A stretch of DNA of 64,000 nt, taken from Anisodus tanguticus (taxonomy: Eukaryota; Streptophyta; Magnoliopsida; Solanales; Solanaceae). The position numbers and the translations under genes are program-made. The stretch lies in the NCBI GenBank assembly GCA_034509755.1, contig CM067555.1:1186142-1250141 (forward strand), written 5' to 3'. The notes beneath the pieces are model-generated. The model had not been told where the DNA came from. It ran no database searches and saw nothing but the letters and a program-made list of their open reading frames with translations. Below, piece by piece: positions 10,157 to 21,700 of this stretch (its first letter is position 1; every line of letters begins with the position of its first letter).

Positions 10157-11250
10157 TTAGGGGCCTGCTGGCAGAATTGGATCACAGGTATGTTGGGCTA
10201 AATGATGTATGACGTACGGTGAGAGTCCATCGTCCAAAAAATTATACGAATAAGGCAGAAAATTATACAATTTAGCATACGGAAATTGAGATTCATAAAA
10301 AATGACATGGCGACTAATTATGATTTTATTAGCAGATAAATCAAAATATTTGTAACCACGATGATTAGACGGATAATCCAAAAACACACAAGGGCTTGAA
10401 CTTTGTTAATTATAGTGGACGGGAAAAGCGGATAGCACAAACACCCAAACACCCTAAGATGAGAATACAAGGGATCTTTAAGATAAAGAATTTTTAGTGG
10501 GGATTGATATGCTAAACCACTGCTAGGGAGTATGTTAAGGAGGTAGGTAGTCATTTATAATGCATGATGCCAAAAAGAAGGAGGTAATGAAGCATGACGT
10601 AGTAAGGTTCAGACAATATTATTAGTGGTACGCATTTTTCTTTTTGCCTTCCCATTTTGTGAGGACGTATGAGGACAAGAGAACCGAAAATATATGCCAT
10701 TAGTGTCACAAAATTCTCGAAACGGCCCATTATCATAATCCCTTCCATTATCACGTTGAATATTTTTAATTTTCCGTTCAAATTGGGTACATATGAATGC
10801 TCTAAACTTTAAGAAAGTGGAAAAAACTTAAAGACTTTTTAGATGAGGAAATGCCCACAAAAAATTAGAATAATCATCCAAAAACACATAATAATGATGG
10901 CCCAATGAGCTCAAAACGGGAGATGTCCATAAATCACTATGAATAATGTCAAAATGCATCAACGTACTAGAAGTAGAGGCTACAAAAGTTAATCTAACAT
11001 GTTTCTCTAGCGGACAAGAAGGACAAATATGAGTACTACGCGTACTCTTACAATCAATAAAATTATTATTCTTAAGAGAAGAAATAACAGACGCACCCGG
11101 ATAACCCAACCGAGCATGCTATAAGGAAGGTGCTAGAGCAACAAACGTTGATGGAGTGGCTTGACTTGATGAAGTGGTGGTGGTGATTGGATAAAGCTCT
11201 CCGCGACTATTACATCTCATTAGAGGTATCCCCGTCGTGAAATCCTTCAC
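10157..11250 (-). pseudogene. Copia A integrase, broken
   Basis: Minus-strand frames give a GAG-pre-integrase zinc segment (CPSCPLEKHVRLTF), the integrase core start DIIHSDLWTSPVLSSLGH and FLDDYSNFLWAFP. The C-terminal parts at 10781-10157 follow (LRVFGCLCYPLFPST and the region about FLDYPSNHRGYKYFDLS). Frameshifts lie near 10830, 10550 and 10390. Confidence 0.8.
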
Positions 11251-11486
11251 AGAAAATCCAAAAGGGTCAAAGTTAACAAACACCTAATTATCAGTTGTGA
11301 ATTTTCAGACAGACACCAAATTTTTAATTGAGGGGCATGAAAGACATTTTCCAAGACTAGAGGTGGATGCGGGGGAGATAAATTTGTGTGACCATAACCA
11401 CGAATTGGAATTGAATTACCATTATCAACAATTATGTCACGATTTTTGCTCAAATTGAAATCAGATGAGAGATTACCTGGCGCAGA

Positions 11487-12280
11487 TAGGGATGGCAACA
11501 GATCGGATCTGGATCGGATCCTACTAGATCCAGATCCAGATCCGTTTTTCATACCTGAATCCAGATCCGTCGGGTCCATAAAAATCATATCCAAATTCGG
11601 ATCCACCGGGTCCACGGATCGGATCTGGATCCACATGTAAAAAAATTTGCCTTGTTAAGAATGTAACCTTGCTAAGAATTTTTTTTTAAACTGACAAACG
11701 ATTTTTACTTAGCTAACAGTTTACTGTGTTTCAATTTTTCATATGAGATATTTTGTTCGTTGTCTCGTTTTGATTGTGAGCTATTAATTGAAAATGTTGG
11801 ACAATGACAATAGTTGTGGAAAATGCTGACTAGTATTTCCACAATGCAGAACTTGCATGTGCTTGGAATCTTCACAAATGAAGTGAATATAATTTTAACT
11901 ACTTGTCTATGGAGATGTTAGTCATTCACTAATATAACATTGATTTTATTATCGAAGTTACCTCTTTATTTTTTGGTTTTTGAGTTAACGCCGGATAATT
12001 TAAACTTGTTTTGATAATTAAACTTGCAAGGATGTGCTTAGCAATTTTAAGAAAATATTTATAAAATTACATTCTAGGATATGATTATATATTTAATAAA
12101 GCGGATCCACGGGTCGGATCTGGACCAGATACGGATCTCAAATACAAGATCCAGATCCAGATCCGATTCCTCAGAAATGGATCCGGATCCGTCGGGTCCA
12201 AATTTTGAAGATCCATATCCTATAAAACGGATCTGGATCCACCGGATCCGGATCGGGTCCAGGATCCACTGCCATCTCTA
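11487..12280. mobile_element. Non-autonomous hAT MITE, copy 2 (inverted relative to copy 1)
   Basis: It begins TAGGGATGG and ends CCATCTCTA. The flanks are GGCGCAGA (11479-11486) and GGTGCAGA (12281-12288), a 7/8 target duplication. The interior is the reverse complement of copy 1 (for example the block about CTTCGATAATAAAATC). Length 794 bp. It lies between the protease and gag parts of Copia A. Confidence 0.9.
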
Positions 12281-12288
12281 GGTGCAGA

Positions 12289-13382
12289 TGTCATATGAGA
12301 AATGGCACCGGTGTCCATGTACCAATTTGCGTCTGGGAGATTTAATTCAAGTGTATGCATCACAACTTCGATATTCGTGGGTGTCGGGACTGTCGCTGGG
12401 CCTGCTGAGGCCGATGCCCAAGCAGGCCAGCCTGCTGCTAAGGCCTAGCAGGATGCCTATTCTGGAATGGCTGCGAATTGAGCCTCTAGAACTACTGGGA
12501 ATGGCTGGCCCAATTCGTTGGGTACTGTTGCTGGAAATTGGGACACTGCCCACTGGCCTAGACCCACGGCTACTATGCACCGGCCCAAGGCTACGGCCAG
12601 TGGTGCTGCGGCCAAGTTGACTGGCCACCGCCACCACGACCTCTGCCACTGCCGCTTTTGCCGCCGCCGTCATCGCCGCGGTTTTTGCAGCCATTTTTTT
12701 GATTTTAGCCCATTTTTCCGCCATCATTATTACGATTTTGGCTAGAATTGTCCGAGAAGGAGTGAGGATCATCAGATGTGGCCATCATCATGACGAAATT
12801 GGCTCCGGTATCCGTTTTTTTAGCCAAGCCGACTTCTTCTAAGGTGCGCATGAAACATGTTTGGTAGAACGACGGGAGATGATTACTTTGACGAAGAAGC
12901 GTCCCAACGCCATTATATGCCTCGGATAGGCATGCAACCATTTGAAGAACAAGAGGATCATTCGTGACGGGCGCACCAACGTTCTTGAATTGATCCGCCA
13001 ACTCCTTGAGCCTTTTACAATAGGCTGAGACATTTAGAAAATCCTCTATATTGACGTGGGAGAATTCCCGCTCAAGGGTCACAACACGAAAATTTTTGTT
13101 ATCTTGGAATATATCACGCAACCTATCCCAAGTGTCCATTACCGTAGTGTCGGGTTCAATAATAGTCTTCAAGAGATCTGTAGAGATAGTGAAATAAATC
13201 CACTGGAGTACCGTCACATCAAGAGTTGCCCACAACTCTAATTCATCATCGGTGGCATGCACCTTCTCCTTGTATGTTTTTAGGGGATGATGTGATGAAG
13301 TGCTCGATGAGAGCGTGCGTGAACTTTAAATAATTCCGCCCACGTTGCGTATTGGACGTTTTTCATCTCAAGAACGATAGGT
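12289..13382 (-). pseudogene. Copia A gag and gag-pol linker, 5'-truncated
   Basis: The minus-strand frame 13262-12705 carries the Copia capsid (UBN2-type): WATLDVTVLQWIYFTIS, then DTWDRLRDIFQDN, then SAYCKRLKELADQFKNVGAP and SEAYNGVGTLLRQSN, then an Asn/Gly-rich tail. Upstream codons to 13382 (another frame) encode LEMKNVQYATWAELFKVH, where the frame ends at the junction with transporter DNA. 12700-12289 is the low-complexity Pro/Gln-rich linker before protease, badly frameshifted. The start codon is lost. Confidence 0.85.
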
Positions 13383-14353
13383 AACCACTTCGATAAGATC
13401 TTTCTTTTTCACACAGAATTCCTGCACCAAAGCTAATTATAGTTAAACATACCATAAGTTATTTTTATAAGAAGAGATGCTTATGCTTATATTTAGAGTA
13501 GCTATCCAGTAGAAAGGAGACATTTCAAAATATGAAAAGACAGAGATTACACCAACCTCACCCATCGAGAAGAAAAATGTCCATATTATGACAAATATAT
13601 CACCAAGAATAGGTTTGGAACCACCTGCAATTGCAAAATGGTTGAAGCATAAGAATATTAAGCAATTTCCTTAATTAGGCGCTTCCCACTAAGCCTGAAA
13701 CGGGGCCTGGACGAGGCACCGGTGGACCGAGACCCGGGATTAGAGATGGTCCGGTCTACCGGCCCAGGACCTTGTCCGCCCCTCTTGGGCCAGGTTTTAG
13801 GCCGGCTGGACCAGGCCGAACCAGCCCACTTGACAGGCTTACTTCCCGCCTAGGAGTGTCAATTAGCTTCTCTTTGCCTCCCACCCTTTCTGTTTCTCTC
13901 AAAATACAAGTCCTTTTGAGAACTCAAGGAAAGATAGGAAAATAAGAAAATTAGCAAAGATGAGAAACATTTTCTCATTTACGACCTAAATAAACCGTTT
14001 TAGGAAACAGACAGTACCACTTCCACCACTCGCCTTAGCATCTGATAGAAACACAAGTCCAAGACCGTCTAAACAGACTGCTGCACCAAAGAATTGCCAT
14101 GGAGAATATCGTGTGCCCAAAAATAGCCACGTCAAAATTATCACCCAAGCTATTGTCCAGCAATCCAGTATGGTCACGCTGGTGATTGATGAGTACTGAT
14201 ATGCTTTGTTTACTGCAATACATTCAACAGAAGTTAATTTCATATCTTGGATAATTTATGGCAACGTTAAAATTCTAAAAATCCTACAATAGGACATGAA
14301 ATTACTATGGCAAATCTATGTAATTATACAAGGATAGAACATAAGCACCATCG
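13383..14353 (-). pseudogene. Partial duplicate of the SLC35F-like gene (exons 4, 5 and start of 6)
   Basis: This block mirrors 17391-18642 of the intact gene. It has an exon 4 copy at 14212-14018 (195 nt, same length, with substitutions such as CLDGLGLVFLSD), an exon 5 copy at 13624-13557 that lacks 9 nt (SNV of MSNVGE deleted), and the first 39 nt of an exon 6 copy at 13421-13383. The introns are alike except that each copy has a different MITE. It lies downstream of the real gene's last exon and between two truncated Copia elements, with no promoter or remaining exons. It cannot make the transporter. Confidence 0.9.
13690..13841. mobile_element. 152-bp hAT MITE in the duplicated intron
   Basis: It begins TAAGCCTG and ends CAGGCTTA, flanked by CTTCCCAC (13682-13689) and CTTCCCGC (13842-13849). 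The same intron site in the intact gene reads CTTCCCACC uninterrupted, so the empty site is visible in this window. The interior is GC-rich. Confidence 0.88.
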
Positions 14354-14604
14354 AACAAGGCATCAGTCATTCCGTTCAGAATATGGCCTCGACATATGTA
14401 TTCATCATTCTCCCATTTTGCCCTGGCGCGCGTCTCTGCAATGGTCTCATTCTCCTTTTCTTCTGGTTGCGGAGTAGTCAAAACATAAGCAACGTTCAAT
14501 GTGGGGAGAAGAAAATGCATCTTTTTCTGCCATCTTCGAAAATTACCACCATCAAACTTGTCCAGTTTGACAAAGTTTGATGTCATCTCCCTAATACTAG
14601 CCAT
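14354..14604 (-). pseudogene. Gag N-terminus of Copia C, 3'-truncated
   Basis: About 84 codons from the ATG at 14604 (minus strand) of the copia gag N-terminal domain, including the LDKFDGGNFRRWQKKM block and the YICRGHILNGM block. The frame runs on artificially into transporter intron DNA to 14305. Confidence 0.7.
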
Positions 14605-15068
14605 GAGAAAAAAAAAACTAGTCTTAAGATTGTTAGAAGCAAATTGCAGAAAAGTAGAAAACCGACTTAACAAGCAAGTACGAACTCTCCCCTTAAGACT
14701 ATTTCACCCCATAGAGTGCATCGGGAAGGATTGAATATCTTAGGGATACTAAGAAGTCTAATCAAATATCGTTTGCACTAAAACAACGTTTGATTCCTAC
14801 TGTATTGAGAATTTTTCTGATTTTTTAATTTTATTTTCCTGATGGGAATATGACAATCTATTTATAGATAGACGGTGCCTTTTCATGGTGATTCTTGAGA
14901 TTAAACCAATGGTTATGAATGGTGCCTTTTCATGATGCCTCTTGAGATTAATTAATTCTGTCCAAATATATCTTAACCCATAAGGAAGAACTTTCCCTTA
15001 TAAACAAGGTAATATAGTTTTTCCTCACCAATGTGAGACATATTGCTTAGAAATCTCCTAACATAACA
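14354..15068 (-). mobile_element. Copia element C, 5' fragment (LTR, leader and gag start)
   Basis: On the minus strand the LTR starts TGTTATGT at 15068. A TATA-like CTATAAATAG lies at about 14852-14868, and a leader leads to an ATG at 14604. The gag beginning MASIREMTSNFVKLDKF, then FRRWQKKMHFLLPTL, then RAKWENDEYICRGHILNGM is the N-terminus of a Tnt1/Tork-like Copia capsid. It breaks off after ALFD at about 14354, where the transporter duplicate starts. The LTR inner end and a primer site were not found. The lineage differs from elements A, B, D and E. Confidence 0.75.
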
Positions 15069-15268
15069 TATTCTTATCCAGTGTAAGACGATCGATTCAA
15101 TAAAATATGGTTATTAAGAATGACAAGACATCTTAGGAGATTGTGGATATTGCCTCAGAAGCATCTAAATTATATTAAATCAATATATATAGCTGTCATT
15201 ATTATGACACAGCGACCTAAGAAGTATAATAACATGTAATACAACTGAATCTTGACGTATACAACTAC

Positions 15269-18200
15269 TCATGAAACAGTAGCATCATGTCTATGATCAG
15301 CCTGTTCTTCATCTTCATTAAGAAGTTGGTATCTTTGATCATCAGCATTTGCTTCTTCTATAGCAGGAGCACTAACAGGATCCTTCTCGCTGTTGATGAA
15401 CAAAGAAATAGCATTAGCTTTTTAGTAACTCATTAAGTCAAGAACTATCAACAGATCACAAATCTGAAAACTGCTTGCTAGAGTACTAAGTTAAGTTTCA
15501 CTCTCTCCAATGTTTTTGACCAATTGTAATGCACTCATGAAACTTCTCAACAATGTCTAGCAACCCAATGGTTTCTCTTATTTACAAAAGAAAGTTTAGA
15601 TTGGCCAGCAGAACGATCAGACGAGGCGTTTCTGTGAGTTCTCCAGCCCACAAATAGCGAGTAATTATGTTGCTCGGATTCTTAAGAAATGCCAGGTGCA
15701 TGTTGGATCCTCCAAAAATAGTGCATTTTTGGAAGATCCAACAACATTTTTGGAGAGTCTGAGCAACATAAGCGGGTATGAGTGATTAGGTCTTAAATGG
15801 GTAAATTACTTTCTTAAGGTAACATTTTCTAATTTGTTTCTTTTTACTTTAGCAACAATGGTGTTCGGGCCAGTTTGCGAGCACTCCAACTATTTCACAG
15901 GAATTTGCTACCTCCAAGCCTCCCACCAACATGTACCCGTTAACTCTGCCCACCAAGAATTAGGCAAATGGGACCACCTAGTGCTTTTTGTATCTTGCTG
16001 GGATTTGAACTCTGATGTCTAAGGTTTCATTCCTAGGTTACACCCTTGGGTGTGAGTTTCTACTTTGCACTTCGTCGACATTAGTTTGATCAGTGAACTT
16101 GATGGCTTCTTTGTCCATGTTCTAATTCTGAATTGGGCAAACATGAACTTGATCCCATTTAAGACGATAATATGAGAGTTTATAATAATTGATATGATCA
16201 GATATTCAAAGAGCATGACGTACGTTTTCGAGTATATGATCAGCCCAGTAACCACAAGGGCAAAAGCTACAAAGTACAGCCACTCCACCTGCAGTTTTCA
16301 ATTAAGAATAATCAGCACAGAATATATAATGAAAATCACCGGTTCTATGATATGTATAAACTAGAGACAGGGTATTGAATGGCGGCCAGAGGCGGATCCA
16401 CCGCTGATGGCGGCAAATATGGTTGAAACCTTTAAAATTAAATGAATAGGAAAAGGAACCGATAAAAGTACCTTTTGCTTGTAGAAAAAGGTTCTAATAA
16501 CAACCGCCCACACATCTGATGTGAGAAGAGAGAGATTGAACAAGGTTGATCCACTCATCTGCATTCGGTTAGAGTTGATAATGAGATTGCATGCTTCAAC
16601 TTTAGATGCATATTAACTGATCTAAAATAAGGTCAATGATATTAGATTGGATAAAATCATCTAGTATATGTGGGGTTTACTACTTGACATATTTTCCAGC
16701 TTTAAGGCAAAAGCATGTTGCAAATTACAAAGCTTGTGTCTTATTATAGTACAACGATATCCGACAACAAATATATGTCCAGTAAATAATTCAGTGGTTA
16801 TACATTATATCACAATTCTTGTATTGTTATTCTTGCATAACTTGTTTATGAACCAAACGATGTATAGTAATCAAATCTATTGCTATAGAATCAGTACCCC
16901 ATGAAACTATGAAGAGTAAGTTTTTACCTTGAGAAGAAAGGGAACAAAGGTGTAGAACATAAAGCTTGCCACTGCATAGCCACAGAAAGCTAATATCTGA
17001 AAAAACAGAAAAAGAAAGAGAACATGTCACAGTGAGTAAGATAATGGCCTTGAGGAGATACTCCTCTACAGGAAAAACATAAAAAAAAAAAAAGGCACAA
17101 AAGAATGAGAGACAAAAACGATATTAGTGGAGCAAGACTAAGAAAATGATTCCAAGTCACTTACAAGCTCGGGAGACCACTTGACTGATTCTAGACTCTT
17201 TCTTTCCATGATTGGTCTGCGAGAAAGTCAAGTCGTTAATGCATGTCAGGATTTCTGTGTTGGAAATGATAAATTGTGATTCAGAGTTTCACGGCTATAA
17301 GAAATGAACGTGAAAAAACAGTTTTTAGATAGAAAGGATACATACATCTCAATTATAGTAACAAGCAAGCCGAAAAGACCAATCATGGAAACCACTTCGA
17401 TACGATCTTTCTTTTTCACACAAAACTCCTGCACCAAAGCTAATTATAGTTATACACATGCTTGTGCTTATATTTAGAGTAGAAAGCAATCCCGTTGAAC
17501 GGAGACATTTGAAAATATGAAGAGATAAGATTCTACCAACCTCACCAACATTACTCATCGAGAAGAAAAATGTCCCTATGATGACAAATACATCACCAAG
17601 CAGAGGTTTGGAACCACCTGCAATTGAAAATGGTCGAAGCATAAGGAAACTATAGCCTGTTTGACCAAGCTTCTAAAATAATCTTATTTTGAAAAGTGAT
17701 TTTCAAAAAAGTACTGTTGGTGAGAAGCAGTTTGTGTTTGGCTAATTAATTTGAATATCACTTTTGAGCAGCAATTAGTGTTTGACCAGCAACAACATAC
17801 CCAATGTAATCCCACATAGTGGGGTCTGGGGAGGCTAGGATGTATGCAGACCTTACCTCAACCTTTACGGGGTAGAGAGGCATCAATTGATGTTTGACCA
17901 AGCTTTTAAAAAGTGTTTCTAAGTGTATTTTCTCAAAATTGTTCTCCAAAAAAGTACTTTTGGGGAGAAGCTATTTTTTTTTTCCAGCTTCTCAAAATAG
18001 CTTCTGCTTCTACTCAAAAGCACTTTTTCTTCTCATAAGAGCTTGGCCAAACATCTCAACTTTTGGAAAAAAAACACTTTTAAGCTTGGAGAAGCTTGGC
18101 CTACAAGGCTATAAGCAATTTCCTTAACTACGCGCTTCCCACCTAGGAGTGGCAATTAGCTTCTCTTTGCCTCCCATCCTTTCTGTTCCTCTCAAATACA

Positions 18201-20511
18201 AGTCCTTTCGAGAACTCAAGGAAAGTTTGAAAGATAAGAAAATTACCAAAGATGAGGAAAAAAAACATTTACAACCTAAATAAACCGTTTTAAGGAATGG
18301 ACAGTACCACTTCCACCATGCGCCTTAGCATCTGATAAAAGCACGAGTCCAAGACCAGCTAAACAGACTGCTGCACCAAAGAATTGCCACGGAGAATATC
18401 GTGTGCCCAAAAATAGCCACGTCAAAATTATCACCCAAGCTATTGTCCAGCAATCCAGTATGGTCACACTGGTGATTGATGAGTACTGATATGCTTTGTT
18501 TACTGCAATACATTCAACGGAAGTTCATTTCATATCCTGGATAACTTACGACTACATTAAAGTTCTAAAAATCCTACAATAGGACATGAAATTACTATGG
18601 CAAATCTATGTAACCATACAAGGATAGAACATAAGCACCATAACACAACAGAAAGAGTATATTTTTCCTTCTCAATTGTGCTCCAACCCTCCAAATGTGT
18701 TGAAGCTTCATGTTGCATCATGAATTTTTTGTCTTCTTTTATTTACATGATGTCCTGTTTTCGAGCATGCTATTACTCCGAACCATCTGGTAAATTATCT
18801 GTGAATGGATCCAAAATCATAGGCCAGCAACAACTTAATAAGCTGCAACGTGCCTATTCCCAAAGTTCTTACCATAGAACTTTGGTCTAACACCTAATTT
18901 GCAGTTAAGTGGAGTATTGGTATCATCAGTGGCAGAATCAGAATTTTCACCAAGGGGATTCGAAATATAAAGAAGTACAAAGACAAAGAATCAAAGGGGA
19001 TTTAACATCAACTATATATACATAAAAAATAATTTGAACTTGCATATATATTGTAACTTTTCGACGAATGGCCTTAGTTGCGCCCATGGGTATCAGTTAG
19101 CTAACTAACATGCACTGAAAAAAACTGAACTTTCTCCAAGACTAAGTTCCAGACCTCAAATTTCATAAACAAAAGGAAGTTTAACGATGTCTATTGCTTA
19201 AGTAGATGGCACTTCACTTCAAGGTCCAACAGGTTATGGTAGCTATATTCTCAACGCTGCAAACGCATGCGCATTAATGGTTTAAGAGTTCATTTAGTGT
19301 ATAATATGGACAAAGCAGAGAATGTCTATTTAGTGGAGAAGCACCTTACCAAGAAAATTTCCCTGGACATCAGCTAAGCCTAAAAGGGCATACCAATACC
19401 AAGGAACCTGCAAACGCAAGATAACATTTAATCGGTAACCATTACGTAAAGAATAGACCAATTTCACTTAACACAGTGATAATGAATTATTTTATTAAGG
19501 TTACATTGTTAAAATGAGAAAGTAGATAAAATACTCAAAATAATGTTCAACAAAATCCACAACTATAGCACAAGAATGAACAATTCTTAATGAGTTGTTC
19601 ACAAGCATGCTCTAACAAGGCAATGTCAATATTATTAATGGAATCAATCGGTCCAAAAGGGACGAATTGATGTATAGGATTCATAAAAACAACCCTTGTG
19701 AGTTTAGGATTGAACACTACTTCTTGTTTGTATGGTAGCAATGCCAATTTGACTCTTGAATAATAACAAAGTACCTGTAATTTCTGCCTCCTGTAAATCA
19801 TGGTGCCTCCATACACCAGAGCTAAAGCTGTGTAAGAGAAGAATGACAAGGAAAGTGGAGTATTTGCACCTACAAAATGCAAGCAAAAATAAAACACAAA
19901 TAATCAACATAATGCTTCTCAACTATATACTTTCTTTAATAAACAAAAGCCCATTTAAGCTTAACAAAATAAATCATATCCAAATTCTCCAACCCAAAAC
20001 AAGTAAACTCAGCTACAAAGTGCAAACCAATAATCAAAATGCTTCTAATCTATCAAGATTCTTTAGAAAAGAAAACCACATTTAGCCTAGCAAAACCAGC
20101 GCACTAAGCTCCCACTATGCGCGGGGCCCGGGGAAGGGCCGAACTACAAGAATCTATTTACGCAGCCTTAACGTGCATTTCTGCAAGAGGCTGTTTTCCA
20201 CGGCTTGAACCAGTCACCAGTAAACTCACCAAAATGCAAACCTAATCAAAATGCATCTATTTATCAAGATTCTTTAACAAACAAAACACCATTTAGCCTA
20301 ACAAAATAAATCACAAAAATCCAATCCTCCAACCAAAAAAACAGTAACCTCCCCCTCCCACCCACCCCCAAAAAAACTTACCAAGATTTGCTACCAGAGA
20401 AGAAGTGAAACTCATGAGGGCCATAACAAAAGACACCACTTGACCCAAAAATAAAGGGTAAAAAGTCTTCAATATGCCTTCATAATTCCTCCACCAGTTG
20501 CTGTTATCCAT
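15269..20511 (-). CDS. SLC35F/DUF914-type membrane transporter, 11 exons
   Basis: Exons on the minus strand: 20511-20382, 19869-19775, 19407-19350, 18502-18308, 17617-17541, 17428-17346, 17216-17165, 16996-16928, 16558-16472, 16288-16224 and 15389-15269. They sum to 1032 nt, or 343 aa plus stop, with GT-AG borders and continuous phase. The protein starts MDNSNWWRNYEGILKTFYPL and has about ten hydrophobic segments, including QVVSFVMALMSFTSSLVA, the conserved NKAYQYSSITSVTILDCWTI block (residues ~96-115), GLVLLSDAK, GTFFFSMSNVGEEFCVKKKD and WLYFVAFALVVTGLIIY. It ends in an acidic cytosolic tail (ADDQRYQLLNEDEEQ). This is the plant family annotated as solute carrier 35 member F1-like (drug/metabolite transporter superfamily); the substrate is not known to me. 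The exon 5 donor (GAG|GTTGGT) is weak but the only one keeping frame. Introns hold MITEs and SINEs. An exon 4-6 duplicate lies downstream at 13383-14353. Confidence 0.9.
15667..15770. mobile_element. Palindromic nightshade MITE (TATGTTGCTCGG family), copy 1
   Basis: The ends are TATGTTGCTCGG and CTGAGCAACATA inverted, with an internal palindrome about CCAAAAATAGTGCATTTTTGG. A second copy is at 61172-61290. It lies in intron 10 of the transporter gene. Confidence 0.7.
17651..18113. mobile_element. MITE in transporter intron 4 (TATAGCCTGTTTGACC family) with nested SINE
   Basis: The left end TATAGCCTGTTTGACCAAGC is mirrored by the right end, whose reverse complement reads TATAGCCTTGTAGGCCAAGC. 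The interior has long inverted repeats about AAAAGTACTTTTGG. The duplicate copy of this intron (13383-14353) lacks it. Target duplication unclear. Confidence 0.75.
17782..17884 (-). mobile_element. Au-type SINE fragment nested in the MITE
   Basis: On the minus strand it reads GCCTCTCTACCCC, then AAGGTCTGCATACATCC, then CCCCAGACCCCACTATGTGG, ending in TATGTTGTTGC, the 3' half of the Au SINE. The flanks repeat imperfectly (AATTAGTGTTTGACCA on the left, AATTGATGTTTGACCA on the right), consistent with a 14-16 bp target duplication. 5'-truncated. Confidence 0.8.
18925..19090. repeat. Dispersed repeat in transporter intron 3
   Basis: The stretch starting near TGGCAGAATCAGAATTTTCA and ending near CGACGAATGGCCTTAG resembles a common nightshade interspersed repeat. 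Ends not defined. Confidence 0.35.
20089..20226 (-). mobile_element. tRNA-derived SINE fragment in transporter intron 1
   Basis: The minus strand carries a box-B-like GGTTCAAGCCGTGG followed by AACAGCCTCTTGCAGAAATG, AAGGCTGCGTA and a GC-rich block ending GGGAGCTTAGTGCGC. This is a SINE body seen repeatedly in plant introns. The 5' head with box A is missing. Confidence 0.65.
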
Positions 20512-20936
20512 AGCTAAACTAGCCCCTCCACCCCCAACCCCAAAAGCAAAAAGATCAAAACTTTCTAACAAAATTGACAGAAAAAAGCAATTAATAGAAG
20601 CTACAACTAAAAAGAACTTCTAAATGGACTGAAAACATATGAAAAGGAAAGATCTGTTATGTATTTATTGTGTTTTTTGTCAATGTCAAAGATCCCAAAT
20701 GCGAGCAAAAGAGTTGTTTTTGTGGGGACTGAGTAGAAAATAATATTAACTAAAAATATCTTACTATAATAGAGTTAGTAATAAGAAGTGGGTATTATTA
20801 AAGGAGAAAGAAACAGGGAAATGATATAGTAATGGCGGGAGTTAACCACCATTCCACCTAACGATCAAACTCGTTAATATTGTTAGACTTTCCTAATTAT
20901 GTGTGGCTTTATTTATGCTCAAAACCATTATTTATA
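20512..20936 (-). promoter_or_regulatory. Upstream region of the SLC35F-like gene
   Basis: About 425 bp between the ATG and the next MITE. No definite TATA box; AT-rich with a short GC-containing patch near 20835-20870. Position alone supports a promoter role. Confidence 0.3.
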
Positions 20937-21150
20937 CTCCTTCCGTCCCAATTTAAGTGTCTTAATTTGATTAGGCACAAAATTTAAGGAATAAAATAAT
21001 TTTTTTTAATTTTGTGTTTTTTTAATTAAAGATGTGTGAGATACTTTAAATCTTATGATTTTAAACTCCAAAATTTACTAAATATAGAAAAAGATATTTT
21101 TTGAACAAACGAAAAAGGAAAATAAAACATTTAAATTGAGATGAATAGAG
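20937..21150. mobile_element. Stowaway MITE, 214 bp
   Basis: The left end CTCCTTCCGTCCCAATTTAA and the inverted right end CTCTATTCATCTCAATTTAA are flanked by TA (20935-20936 and 21151-21152). AT-rich interior. Confidence 0.85.
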
Positions 21151-21162
21151 TAGTATTTAAAT

Positions 21163-21449
21163 GACATAATACATAAATATGCCCTCAAACTTGACCCAAG
21201 CTGTCGAGTATGCCCTCCAACTTTTAGTGTGCTCAAGTAGGCATCTCAACTTGTCTCTACTTTGTCAGTTGAACACTCCAACTTACAAAATGACTATCTA
21301 GACACCTTCAAAATCTATGTGTCACGTCATCATTGATGTTTACGTGTTCAATTTTATACAACTTGAGGTGTCTACTTGTGCATATCAAAAGTTGAAGTGC
21401 ATATCGGCCAGATGAGGTTAAATTTAAGAGTATGTTTATATATTATGTC
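21163..21449. mobile_element. TIR MITE (possibly Mutator-like), 287 bp
   Basis: The left terminal GACATAATACATAAATATGC pairs with the right terminal, whose reverse complement is GACATAATATATAAACATAC. Flanks share TTTAAAT on both sides, compatible with a degenerate 9-bp duplication. Superfamily is inferred. Confidence 0.65.
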
Positions 21450-21700
21450 AGTTTAAATTACATAATTTTCTTGGGTCCAAATTGTATATCAACCACGATT
21501 ATCAGTTGTTGTCCATTTTTTGTTCTCTTCCCTACCGGAGATTAAAGAAAGGTAGCTTGCTTCTTTTCTGAACTGGCTGAATTAAAGTTAAAACATTATA
21601 AATTGGTTCTCTTCTTACACATTAGAGGTATTTAAATATATTTTTATACTGCCGAAGCCTCCATAATACAAGGCAAAGTAAAGAATCAATTTATCAACAA

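Larger units (their letters stand above)
7282..13382 (-). mobile_element. Ty1/copia retrotransposon A, 5'-truncated and interrupted
   Basis: A minus-strand Copia element with its 3' LTR at the left and gag at the right. Domains from right to left: gag, protease/linker, integrase, RT, RNase H, 3' LTR, the Pol order of Copia. The 5' LTR, primer-binding site and first gag codons are missing. Gag stops abruptly at about 13382, where transporter-gene sequence begins. Two MITEs (8292-9063 and 11487-12280) split the coding region; without them about 4.5 kb remains. It is close kin to element B (21701-26997) in gag and Pol. Confidence 0.9.

Noticed and set aside
17349..17642. Continuous frame across transporter exons 5 and 6
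   Set aside because: It reads through the intron; the exon 6 part is out of the family frame (GVLCEKERSYR instead of EFCVKKKDRIEV).
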